This document shows, in pieces, positions 8,189 through 16,271 of a DNA stretch of 64,000 nt. A model generated the notes under the pieces. The model did not search any database. It was not told where the DNA came from and saw nothing but the letters and a program-made list of their open reading frames with translations. The translations under genes and the position numbers were made by a program. Position 1 is the stretch's first letter, and every line of letters starts with the position of its first letter. Origin of the DNA: Pseudomonadota bacterium (lineage in GTDB: Bacteria > Pseudomonadota > Gammaproteobacteria > Steroidobacterales > Steroidobacteraceae); assembly GCA_018241505.1 (NCBI GenBank), contig JAFEDS010000013.1, positions 63,417 through 127,416 of the forward strand, given 5' to 3'.

Positions 8189-8817
8189 GCAGCCGCTCGA
8201 TCCTGCTGTTGGGCGCCGGCGGACATGCCCGTGCCTGCGTGGATGTCATCGAGCAGGAGGGGCGCTTTGAGATCGGCGGCTTTATCGGGCTGCCGGAGCA
8301 GGTGGGGGAACGCATGTTGGGTTATCCGGTGTTGGGGGTCGATGCCGACCTGCCGCGGCTGCAACGCGAGCACCCGAACGCCCTGGTGGCGGTGGGACAA
8401 ATCAAATCGCCGCAGGCGCGCGAGCGCCTGTTCGAGCTGGCGCTCGAAATCGGGTTCAGGATGCCTTTGGTGGTCTCACCGTTTGCGCACTTGTCGCGGC
8501 ATGCGGTGGCCGGGGAGGGCACGATTGTCATGCACGGAGCCATCGTGAATGCGGGAGCCACTGTGGGTCGCAACTGCATCATCAACAGCATGGCACTGGT
8601 CGAGCACGACTGCGTCGTCGCGGATCACTGCCACATTTCCACTGCCGCCGCGATCAACAGCGGCGTGCACATCGGGCGCGGGACTTTTCTCGGCAGCAAT
8701 GCCTGTGTTCGTCAGGGCATCTGCATTGGTGAACGGTGTGTGATCGGAATGGGACAACGCGTGCTGAAGGATTGCCCGGCGGGCGCGCAGCTTCCGCCAG
8801 CGAGGGTTGCGGAATGA
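8185..8817 (+). CDS. legH: Sugar N-acetyltransferase LegH (NeuD/PglD family)
   Basis: A 210-residue acetyltransferase. An N-terminal Rossmann-like part (LLLGAGGHARACVDVI) binds the sugar nucleotide, and hexapeptide repeats of a left-handed beta-helix start at about 105 (GEGTIVMHGAIVNAGATVGR). The catalytic histidine is the one in VEHDC, about residue 140. LegH acetylates the C4 amino group, giving the diacetamido-trideoxyhexose. GTG start with GTGA overlap to legC, and ATGA overlap to legI. NeuD-type O-acetylation is an alternative but the context favours LegH. Confidence 0.85.
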   Translation: MSSRSILLLGAGGHARACVDVIEQEGRFEIGGFIGLPEQVGERMLGYPVLGVDADLPRLQREHPNALVAVGQIKSPQARERLFELALEIGFRMPLVVSPFAHLSRHAVAGEGTIVMHGAIVNAGATVGRNCIINSMALVEHDCVVADHCHISTAAAINSGVHIGRGTFLGSNACVRQGICIGERCVIGMGQRVLKDCPAGAQLPPARVAE

Positions 8818-9815
8818 GCACGCTCATCATCGCGGAGGCCGGCGTCAATCACAACGGCGACCTCAATATCGCCAGGCAGCTCATTGACGTGGCTGCCGCC
8901 GCCGGCGCGGACTTGGTGAAATTTCAGACCTTCAGTGCCGACCGTCTCGTGACCCTCCACGCGCGCAAAGCCGAGTACCAACAGGCCAACAGCGCGGCGG
9001 ACGAATCGCAGCACGCGATGTTGCGCGCTCTCGAGCTGACGCTCCCGATGCATCACGCGTTGCTTGATCACTGCGAACAGCGCGGCATCGGTTTTTTTTC
9101 CACCGGCTTCGATGTGGCCAGCCTCGACCTGCTGGCCGGGCTGGGCGCCAGGCGCTTCAAGATTCCCTCCGGCGAAATAACCAACCTGCCATACCTGCGG
9201 CACGTCGGCCGCTTCGGTAAGCCGGTGATATTGTCGACCGGAATGTCGACGCTGGGCGAGATCGAGGCGGCACTGAATGTCCTCGAGGGGGCTGGGACCG
9301 CGCGCGACAAGGTCACCGTCCTTCATTGCAACACCGAATATCCGACGCCGATGCGGGACGTCAACCTGCGCGCGATGCTGTCCATACGCGAGGCCTTCGG
9401 TGTCGCGGTCGGCTACTCCGATCATACGGCCGGGACGGAAGTTGCGATTGCAGCGGTCGCCTTGGGCGCCTCTATCATCGAGAAACATTTCACACTCGAT
9501 CGACGGATGCCGGGGCCGGATCACCAGGCCAGTCTCGAGCCGGCCGAACTGCAATCCATGGTGCGGCAGATCCGCAACATCGAACAGGCGCTCGGCACCG
9601 GCCGCAAGGCGCCCAGCGCCAGTGAAGCGAAGAATATGCCGATTGCGCGCAAGTCAATTGTGGCAACCCGTCCGATACGGGCGGGAGAGCGTTTCACTGT
9701 CGACAACATCACGGTCAAGCGCCCCGGCGTTGGCATATCACCGATGCGCTGGGACGAAGTGCTCGGGCGGGCGGCCGTGCGCGCCTTCGTGGCCGACGAA
9801 TTGATCGAGCTATGA
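8814..9815 (+). CDS. legI: N,N'-diacetyllegionaminate synthase LegI (NeuB family)
   Basis: A 333-residue NeuB-type enzyme. The TIM barrel starts with IIAEAGVNHNGDL and contains KFQTFSAD, KIPSGEITN and ILSTGMSTLGEIE; a C-terminal SAF (antifreeze-like) domain covers about 275-333. It condenses phosphoenolpyruvate with 2,4-diacetamido-2,4,6-trideoxymannose to make the nine-carbon acid. Legionaminic rather than sialic or pseudaminic specificity is inferred from the LegB/LegC/LegG company. The ATG start overlaps legH (ATGA). Confidence 0.9.
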   Translation: MSTLIIAEAGVNHNGDLNIARQLIDVAAAAGADLVKFQTFSADRLVTLHARKAEYQQANSAADESQHAMLRALELTLPMHHALLDHCEQRGIGFFSTGFDVASLDLLAGLGARRFKIPSGEITNLPYLRHVGRFGKPVILSTGMSTLGEIEAALNVLEGAGTARDKVTVLHCNTEYPTPMRDVNLRAMLSIREAFGVAVGYSDHTAGTEVAIAAVALGASIIEKHFTLDRRMPGPDHQASLEPAELQSMVRQIRNIEQALGTGRKAPSASEAKNMPIARKSIVATRPIRAGERFTVDNITVKRPGVGISPMRWDEVLGRAAVRAFVADELIEL

Positions 9816-10975
9816 AGCGGACCATCTGTGTTGTGACCGGCACGCGCGCTGAATACGGGCTGTTGCGTTGGGTCATGGCCGGGATTCGTGAGTCGCAGGA
9901 TCTCGATCTCCAGGTCATTGTGACGGGCATGCATCTGTCCCCCGAGTTCGGTCTCACCTACCGCGAAATCGAGGCGGATGGCTTTTGCATCGATGCGAAA
10001 GTGGAGATGTTACTCAGTTCCGATACGCCGGCCGGAGTCGCCAAGTCGATGGGGCTGGGGATGATCGGCCTTGCCGATGCGCTGCAGCGGCTGCGCCCGG
10101 ACGTGCTGCTGTTGCTCGGGGACCGATTTGAGATCCTCGCCGCGGCGACTGCGGCGATGGTGGCGCGGATTCCCATCGCCCATCTGCACGGCGGCGAGTC
10201 GACCGAAGGCTTGATTGACGAATCCATTCGTCATTCCATCACCAAGATGGCACAACTGCATTTCGTTGCACTCGAGGAATATCGCGACCGGGTGATACAA
10301 CTGGGCGAGCAGCCTGATCGCGTGTTTCTCGTAGGCGGGCTCGGTGTCGATGCGATCGGACAGGTTCCACTGCTCGATCGGGCGGCAGTGGAACAGCGAC
10401 TCGGCTGCACGTTGGCGTCCCGCAGCCTGCTGATCACCTTTCATCCGGTGACCCTCGAGACCGATACCAGTGCCTCGCAGATGAGCGAGTTGCTCGCAGC
10501 CTTGGCGGAGCGAAACGACACGACGCTCCTGTTTACTCTGCCGAACGCCGACACCGACGGCCGCGTGCTGATCGAAATGATCAATCGATTCGTTGCGACG
10601 CATGCCAACTCGCGTGCGTACACGTCACTGGGCCAGCTTCTCTACCTTTCGTGCGTCAATCAGGTGGACGCCGTGGTGGGCAATTCGTCCAGCGGTTTGA
10701 CGGAAGTACCCAGCTTTCACAAGGGCACGATCAACATAGGTGACCGCCAACGGGGGCGCCTGAAGGCAGCCAGCGTCGTTGATTGCCTTCCCGAGCGCAG
10801 TGCCATTGCTGCTGCCATCGAACGGGTCCGCTCACCTGAATTTCGAGCTGGGTTGCAACAGGTTAGAAATCCGTACGGCGATGGTGGTGCCAGCAAGCGC
10901 ATAGTGGAGATTCTCGCGCGGACGCGGCTGGACGACATTCTCAAGAAGCGCTTTTTCGACGTGCCGTTGCGATGA
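9812..10975 (+). CDS. legG: Hydrolysing UDP/GDP-sugar 2-epimerase LegG (NeuC family)
   Basis: A 387-residue NeuC-type epimerase with the GT-B fold: VVTGTRAEYGLLRW at the N-terminus, LLLGDRFEIL, the signature HLHGGESTEGLIDESIRHSI and VVGNSSSGLTEVP near the nucleotide site. In the GDP route it releases GDP and inverts C2, giving the 2,4-diacetamido-trideoxymannose used by LegI. Overlaps legI and the formyltransferase gene by four bases each. Confidence 0.9.
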   Translation: MKRTICVVTGTRAEYGLLRWVMAGIRESQDLDLQVIVTGMHLSPEFGLTYREIEADGFCIDAKVEMLLSSDTPAGVAKSMGLGMIGLADALQRLRPDVLLLLGDRFEILAAATAAMVARIPIAHLHGGESTEGLIDESIRHSITKMAQLHFVALEEYRDRVIQLGEQPDRVFLVGGLGVDAIGQVPLLDRAAVEQRLGCTLASRSLLITFHPVTLETDTSASQMSELLAALAERNDTTLLFTLPNADTDGRVLIEMINRFVATHANSRAYTSLGQLLYLSCVNQVDAVVGNSSSGLTEVPSFHKGTINIGDRQRGRLKAASVVDCLPERSAIAAAIERVRSPEFRAGLQQVRNPYGDGGASKRIVEILARTRLDDILKKRFFDVPLR

Positions 10976-11853
10976 GAATCGTTTTCATAGGCGCAGTTGA
11001 ATTCTCGCGGCGCGCCCTGGAGCGGTTGTTCGAGTTGCGGGCGAACGTAGTCGGGGTCTGCACCCTGGCAAGCTCTGGCGTCAACGCCGATCATTGCGAC
11101 CTTCGCTCCACGTGTTCGGCGCACGGCGTCGATTGGCTCCACGCGCCCAACATCAATAGCGACGAGTGCCTGCAATGGATCGCCGCCCGCCGGCCGGATG
11201 TGATTTTCTGCTTCGGTTGGTCGCGGCTGTTGCGCCGGCCGCTACTGCAGCTCGCACCGCTGGGCGTAGTGGGATTCCACCCCGCCGAGCTGCCCGCCAA
11301 CCGCGGGCGGCATCCTCTGATCTGGGCACTGGTCCTCGGACTGCCACACACCGCGGCCACTTTCTTCTTCATGGACGAAGGCGCCGACAGCGGCGATATC
11401 TTGAGTCAACGCCGATTTGCCATCGAGCCGGCGGATGATGCCGGAACGCTGTATGAGAAAATGACCCAGTGCGCGCTGGAACAAATGAGTGAGTTCGTGC
11501 CACAGCTTGCAGCGGGCCGCTTCAGTCGTATGCCACAGGACGCGAGCGGCGCCAATTCCTGGCGGAAACGGGGCAGGGCAGACGGCCAGGTCGATTGGCG
11601 GATGTCTTCGCGATCGATTCATAACCTGGTGCGCGCATTGGCAAAGCCCTACGTGGGAGCCCACTTTCTGCACAAGGGAAATGAAGTGAAGCTGTGGAAG
11701 ACGGAGCTCGTCATGGATACGCCGGTGAATGCCGAGCCGGGCAAGGTACTCGCGGTCACTTCGCGAGGCCCGGTGCTGGCATGCGGCGAACGAGGACTCC
11801 TGCTGTTGCGTACGGAGCCTGAATGCGTTCTGGCTGCGGGAGAATATCTTTGA
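10972..11853 (+). CDS. Formyltransferase-family sugar N-formyltransferase
   Basis: A 293-residue protein with the formyl-THF transferase fold (MRIVFIGAVEFSRRAL; GFHPAELPANRGRHPL; DEGADSGDIL). The catalytic His is about 102 and the Asp about 140. The usual Asn two places before the His (N-x-H) is replaced by Gly here (GFH), as I read it. A C-terminal domain (about 200-293) resembles the methionyl-tRNA formyltransferase tail. In this place it most likely formylates an amino group of the nonulosonic acid or its precursor rather than initiator tRNA. It overlaps the PIG-L deacetylase, which could free the amine it needs. The substrate is inferred. Confidence 0.75.
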   Translation: MRIVFIGAVEFSRRALERLFELRANVVGVCTLASSGVNADHCDLRSTCSAHGVDWLHAPNINSDECLQWIAARRPDVIFCFGWSRLLRRPLLQLAPLGVVGFHPAELPANRGRHPLIWALVLGLPHTAATFFFMDEGADSGDILSQRRFAIEPADDAGTLYEKMTQCALEQMSEFVPQLAAGRFSRMPQDASGANSWRKRGRADGQVDWRMSSRSIHNLVRALAKPYVGAHFLHKGNEVKLWKTELVMDTPVNAEPGKVLAVTSRGPVLACGERGLLLLRTEPECVLAAGEYL

Positions 11854-12512
11854 GGACGATGGTGATCGCACCCCATCCGGACGACGAGCTCCTGGGTTGC
11901 GGGGGCACGCTGCTACGGCGTAAAGCAGAAGGCACTGAGCTCGCGTGGCTGATTGTCACTGGTATTTCCGAGGCAGCCGGCTATTCGGCCGAAGCGGTGG
12001 CGGCGCGGGATGCCGAGATTGCCCAGGTGGCGGCGCGCGTCGGTTTCGATCAGGTGTTCAATTTGCGCTTGGCAACCGCGCGTCTGGACGAGCTCCCCAG
12101 GGCTGATCTCGTGCGCAGGTTTTCGAGCGCCTTCGAGGCTTTTGCGCCGACCGAGGTGTTGGTTCCCCATCCATCCGATGTGCATACCGACCACCGCCTG
12201 GTGTTTGAGACCGCGGCCGCCTGTACCAAGTGGTTCCGCTATCCGTCCGTCACACGCGTACTGGCGTACGAGACCTTGTCTGAAACAGAGTTCGGACTCG
12301 ATGCCGACAGCTACTTTCGCCCCAACTTTTATGTCGACATCAGCCGCTATCTCGAAGCCAAGCTCGAGGCGCTGACCATCTACCGCTCGGAGCTGGGACA
12401 GTTTCCATTTCCGCGCAGTGCCGAGGCGGTGCGGGCATTGGCGAGCTTGCGCGGCGCCACCGCGGGATTCAGGGCCGCCGAGGCTTTCCAGCTTCTGCGC
12501 GAACGTCACTAA
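11850..12512 (+). CDS. PIG-L (LmbE) family N-deacetylase
   Basis: A 220-residue PIG-L family hydrolase with the zinc motif APHPDDE at 7-13 and the second metal-site stretch VPHPSDVHTDHR at about 107. The family removes N-acetyl groups from amino sugars. I chose TTG 11850: GGGAG lies seven bases upstream and the codon overlaps the previous stop (TTGA); ATG 11823 would overlap by 31 bases and ATG 11859 is also possible. With the preceding formyltransferase it suggests exchange of N-acetyl for N-formyl on legionaminic acid (inference). Confidence 0.82.
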   Translation: MRTMVIAPHPDDELLGCGGTLLRRKAEGTELAWLIVTGISEAAGYSAEAVAARDAEIAQVAARVGFDQVFNLRLATARLDELPRADLVRRFSSAFEAFAPTEVLVPHPSDVHTDHRLVFETAAACTKWFRYPSVTRVLAYETLSETEFGLDADSYFRPNFYVDISRYLEAKLEALTIYRSELGQFPFPRSAEAVRALASLRGATAGFRAAEAFQLLRERH

Positions 12513-12566
12513 CCGGGCTGGAAATCCCAATTGACTCAACACAGCGCACCCACGGATGCATCGCAA

Positions 12567-13616
12567 ATGAGCTGGCAGGATGCCGTGCTCCCGACCGAAG
12601 CGACCCTCCAGGACGCGATTGCCTGCCTGAACTACACCGGCCTTCAGATCGTCCTCGTGTGCGGCACTGACCGTGTACTGGCAGGGACCCTAACGGATGG
12701 CGATATCCGCCGCGGGCTGATCCGGGGACTGACGCTCGATAGCCCCGTGAACTCCCTGTTCAAACCCGATCCATTGGTGGTGCCCCCGGAGATGGGCGGC
12801 GAGACGGTGCTGCAACTCATGCGTGCCAACGGCTTCGGCGCGATTCCCGTCGTGGATGCGGCTCGCCGCGTGGTCGGTCTGCATCTGCTCAATCGGCTTT
12901 TGACCCCCAACCGACGTTCCAACCTGATGGTGATCATGGCCGGCGGGAAAGGCACGCGCCTGCTGCCGCACACTCAGGATTGTCCCAAGCCGCTGTTGCC
13001 CATCAACGGCAAGCCGATGCTCGAGCACATCATCGAGCGGGCCCGCGCCGAAGGTTTTCAGCGATTCGTCATCGCCGTGCATTACCTTGCCGGAATGATC
13101 GAAACCTACTTCGGCGACGGGAGCCGTTGGAATGTTCGGATCGATTATCTGCGCGAGGAGGCGCCCTTGGGCACGGCGGGAGCGCTCGGGCTGTTGCAAC
13201 CGCGGCCTGCTGAGGCGTTCGTTGTCTCGAACGGTGACGTCCTGACCGACATCCGGTACGGGGAGTTGCTCGATTTCCATTTGCGCAACGGCGCGGCCGC
13301 CACCATGGCAGTCCGTATGCACGAGTGGCAACACCCGTTCGGCGTAGTGCGTACCGACGGAGTCGACATCGTCGGCTTCGAGGAAAAGCCGATCAGCCGC
13401 AGCCACATCAACGCGGGCATCTATGTTCTCGAGCCGCGTGCGCTGGACACGCTGAGTGGCAAGGAAAACTGCGATATGCCCACGCTCTTTACGCGACTGC
13501 AAGAACGGGCTGCGCGCACCATTGTCTACCCGATGCACGAGCCCTGGCTCGATGTTGGCCGTGCAGCCGACCTCGAGCGCGCCCGGTCGCAGACTACACC
13601 GCGACCCGCTACCTAA
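12567..13616 (+). CDS. ptmE: PtmE-like CBS-domain nucleotidyltransferase (GlcN-1-P guanylyltransferase)
   Basis: A 349-residue two-part enzyme: paired CBS domains (about 1-115), then a nucleotidyltransferase domain starting at MAGGKGTRLLPHTQDCPKPL (about 124). The layout matches PtmE of Campylobacter, which makes GDP-glucosamine and so commits sugar to the GDP-linked legionaminic route. The CBS pair may sense a nucleotide. I chose ATG 12567 (MSWQDAVL), where family members usually start; TTG 12531 would add 12 residues. There is an 18-54 base gap after the deacetylase. No phosphoglucosamine mutase or GlmS-like gene is visible beside it. Confidence 0.78.
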   Translation: MSWQDAVLPTEATLQDAIACLNYTGLQIVLVCGTDRVLAGTLTDGDIRRGLIRGLTLDSPVNSLFKPDPLVVPPEMGGETVLQLMRANGFGAIPVVDAARRVVGLHLLNRLLTPNRRSNLMVIMAGGKGTRLLPHTQDCPKPLLPINGKPMLEHIIERARAEGFQRFVIAVHYLAGMIETYFGDGSRWNVRIDYLREEAPLGTAGALGLLQPRPAEAFVVSNGDVLTDIRYGELLDFHLRNGAAATMAVRMHEWQHPFGVVRTDGVDIVGFEEKPISRSHINAGIYVLEPRALDTLSGKENCDMPTLFTRLQERAARTIVYPMHEPWLDVGRAADLERARSQTTPRPAT

Positions 13617-13653
13617 TTTCCTACCTGCAATCGTACCGAAGGATCAGTCAAAC

Positions 13654-14814
13654 GTGGAGAAGCGCGACGTCATCAAGCAGTACAACCTGCCTGTCGAAGT
13701 GAAGTTCTGCAAGAAATGTACGATTTCGAATCAGAGACCCCGAATCACCTTCGACGCCGACGGTGTGTGCTCAGCGTGCAACTACGCCACCTACAAGCGC
13801 GAGCACGTCGATTGGAAGCAACGCGACCGGGAGCTCAGCGACTTGTGCGACCGATACAGAAAGAGCAATGGCGACTACGATGTCATAGTCCCCTGTAGCG
13901 GCGGTAAAGACGGCGGCTTCGTCGCCCATCAGCTCAAGTATCGGTACGGCATGAATCCACTCACCGTGACCTGGGCACCTCTGAAGGCGACGGAGATCGG
14001 CAGGCGCAATCTGGATGCCTTTATTGCGGCGGGTTTCGACAATGTGTTGGGCACTCCAAACGGCAAAACCACCCGGCGCCTGACCAACCTGGCGCTGCGC
14101 TATCTGGGCGATCCCTTCCAGCCCTTCATCTACGGCCAGACCAACTTCCCCCTGCACATGGCGGTCAAGTACAACGTGCCGCTCATCATGTACGGCGAGA
14201 ACGGCGAGGTCGAATATGGTGGCGACAACAAGAATGCTTTCCGGCCGGATCGCGAGATCCAGGATCACGACAAGCATTACTTCTCCGGTCTGCCGCCGGA
14301 ATTCTGGACGGAGCATGGTATCTCGGCCGCCGACCTGAAGCCCTTCATGGCGCCGCCGCACGAGCAGATTGTCCGCAATCGGACCACGATTCACTTCCTG
14401 GGGTACTACAAATTCTGGGACCCTCAGGAGAATTTCTACTACTGCACCGAGCATACCGGATTCACTCCGAACACCGAGCGTTCAGAAGGCACCTACTCGA
14501 AGTATGCGAGCCTGGACGATCGCATTGACGGTTATCACTACTACCTGGGATTCATCAAGTTCGGGATCGGCCGCACCACTTCCGATGCCTCGCACGAGAT
14601 TCGCGACGGCAAGATCGCTCGTGAGGAGGGCGTGGCGCTCGTCAAGCGCTACGACGGTGAATTTCCGCGCAAGTACTTCTCCGAGTTCCTGGAGTACTGT
14701 TCGATCACCGAGCAGGAGTTCAACGAAGTCGTGGATAGCTGGCGCTCCCCGCATCTGTGGGAGCAGGTCGGCAGTGACTGGAAGCTGAAGCACACCGTTT
14801 GGGAGCAAGGCTGA
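13654..14814 (+). CDS. N-acetyl sugar amidotransferase (WbpG/PseA-type)
   Basis: A 386-residue ATP-dependent amidotransferase. A four-cysteine zinc site (C19, C22, C39, C42) precedes a PP-loop ATP site (PCSGGKDGG, about 80). The family converts an N-acetyl group to acetamidino using ammonia from a HisH/HisF-like pair, and those two genes follow directly. The expected product here is an acetamidino form of legionaminic acid. GTG 13654 is preceded by AAGGA at 13639-13643; the longer in-frame extension lies inside ptmE. Confidence 0.88.
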   Translation: MEKRDVIKQYNLPVEVKFCKKCTISNQRPRITFDADGVCSACNYATYKREHVDWKQRDRELSDLCDRYRKSNGDYDVIVPCSGGKDGGFVAHQLKYRYGMNPLTVTWAPLKATEIGRRNLDAFIAAGFDNVLGTPNGKTTRRLTNLALRYLGDPFQPFIYGQTNFPLHMAVKYNVPLIMYGENGEVEYGGDNKNAFRPDREIQDHDKHYFSGLPPEFWTEHGISAADLKPFMAPPHEQIVRNRTTIHFLGYYKFWDPQENFYYCTEHTGFTPNTERSEGTYSKYASLDDRIDGYHYYLGFIKFGIGRTTSDASHEIRDGKIAREEGVALVKRYDGEFPRKYFSEFLEYCSITEQEFNEVVDSWRSPHLWEQVGSDWKLKHTVWEQG

Positions 14815-14820
14815 CGCCCG

Positions 14821-15591
14821 ATGCGCAGCGTTCGACTGATCGCCCGGCTCGATATCAAGGGCCCCAATCTGATCAAGGGCATCCACCTGGAAGGCCTGCG
14901 GGTCATCGGCTCGCCGAATGAGCATGCGTTGCGCTACTACGCGCAGGGTGCCGATGAGTTGATCTACATGGATTGTGTCGCAAGCCTTTACGGGCGCAAC
15001 AATTTGCGTGAAATCGTCGAAGGCGCGGCGAAGGATGTGTTTGTTCCCATGACCGTCGGCGGCGGCATACGCTCCGTGGAGGATGCGGGTGAAGTGTTAC
15101 GGTGCGGAGCTGACAAGGTGGCGGTCAACACGGCCGCTGTCGCGAATCCAACTCTCATCAGTGACATCGCGCAACGGTTCGGCAGCCAGTGCGTGGTCCT
15201 GTCAATTGAGGCCAAGCAGATCGGGCCGGCCCGCTGGGAGGCTTATACCGACGGCGGCCGGGAGCGAACGGGACTGGACGTGGTCGAGTGGGTCAGGCGC
15301 GGCGTGGCCCTCGGCGCCGGTGAGATTCTGTTGACGTCCGTCGACCGGGAAGGTACCCGCCGTGGGTTCGATATCGACCTGGTACGCAGCGTGACCGCCG
15401 AAGTATCAGTACCGGTGATTGCGAGCGGCGGCATGGGTAAACCCGAGGACCTGGTTACAGTCGCGCAGCAGGCGGAAGCGGATGCGGTCGCCATGGCCGA
15501 CATCCTCCACTATCAACGAGCTACCGTCGGGGATATCCGGCGCGCTGCCGAGGCCGCCGGCCTTACGGTCAGGAAACATGAGCACGCCTGA
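14821..15591 (+). CDS. HisF-like synthase subunit for acetamidino formation
   Basis: A 256-residue TIM barrel of the HisF family (RLIARLDIKGPNLIKG, MTVGGGIRSVEDAGEVLRCG, VIASGGMGKPEDL). In WbpG systems it pairs with the HisH-like glutaminase and delivers ammonia to the amidotransferase. It begins 6 bases after the amidotransferase stop and overlaps the HisH-like gene by 14 bases. No other histidine gene is near, so a role in histidine biosynthesis is unlikely. Confidence 0.85.
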   Translation: MRSVRLIARLDIKGPNLIKGIHLEGLRVIGSPNEHALRYYAQGADELIYMDCVASLYGRNNLREIVEGAAKDVFVPMTVGGGIRSVEDAGEVLRCGADKVAVNTAAVANPTLISDIAQRFGSQCVVLSIEAKQIGPARWEAYTDGGRERTGLDVVEWVRRGVALGAGEILLTSVDREGTRRGFDIDLVRSVTAEVSVPVIASGGMGKPEDLVTVAQQAEADAVAMADILHYQRATVGDIRRAAEAAGLTVRKHEHA

Positions 15592-16234
15592 TATTGCGGT
15601 CATCGACTATGGCGTGGGCAATCTGCTCAGTGTGCGGCGGGGCTTTGAGCACTGTGGCGCTACCGTTGCCGTTACTTCGGACCCCGCGGTCCTGCGAGCG
15701 GCACCCCGAGTGGTGCTACCCGGTGTGGGCGCATTCGCGAAGGCGATGGAGGAACTGAGGAGACGGGATCTCGTGTCGGTCGTGTTGGACGTAGCCGCCC
15801 GCGGCCGTCCACTGATGGGCATCTGCCTGGGCATGCAGATGCTGTTCGATGAGAGTGAGGAATTCGGCTGCACGGCGGGTCTCGGGCTGATTGCCGGCCG
15901 GGTGGTTCCGATACCGGGCGTAACCACGCGCGGTGCCCCGCAGAAAGTCCCGCACATCGGCTGGAACTCGCTCGAGTTGCCCGACGGGCGGCGCGACTGG
16001 AACGGCACGACGTTACGGAACCACTTGCCTGGCGAGGCGGTTTATTTCGTGCATTCATTCATGGCGAGCCCGGCTGATCCGGCGCACCGCATCGCGGATT
16101 GTCTGTACGGGGGACAACACGTCGCCGCGGTCGTCGGCCGGGACAACGTGGTGGGCTGCCAGTTCCATCCGGAGAAGAGCGGCGCCTCCGGATTGAAAGT
16201 GTTGCGCGCATTTCTGGCTGCGACTCGCACCTGA
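15578..16234 (+). CDS. HisH-like glutamine amidotransferase for acetamidino formation
   Basis: A 218-residue class I glutaminase with a complete triad: C83 in GICLGMQMLF, and H197 and E199 in FHPEKSG. It hydrolyses glutamine and passes ammonia to the HisF-like partner. The ATG 15578 start (MSTPDIAVIDYGVGN) sets the usual family N-terminus. With the two genes before it this forms a three-gene acetamidino module. Confidence 0.87.
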   Translation: MSTPDIAVIDYGVGNLLSVRRGFEHCGATVAVTSDPAVLRAAPRVVLPGVGAFAKAMEELRRRDLVSVVLDVAARGRPLMGICLGMQMLFDESEEFGCTAGLGLIAGRVVPIPGVTTRGAPQKVPHIGWNSLELPDGRRDWNGTTLRNHLPGEAVYFVHSFMASPADPAHRIADCLYGGQHVAAVVGRDNVVGCQFHPEKSGASGLKVLRAFLAATRT

Positions 16235-16271
16235 TCGTCATCAACCAGGCCCTGCAACGGAGCTCAAATAC

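Noticed and set aside
14821-16234. HisF and HisH as part of histidine biosynthesis
   Set aside because: No other his genes are near, and the WbpG-type amidotransferase directly before them explains their presence.
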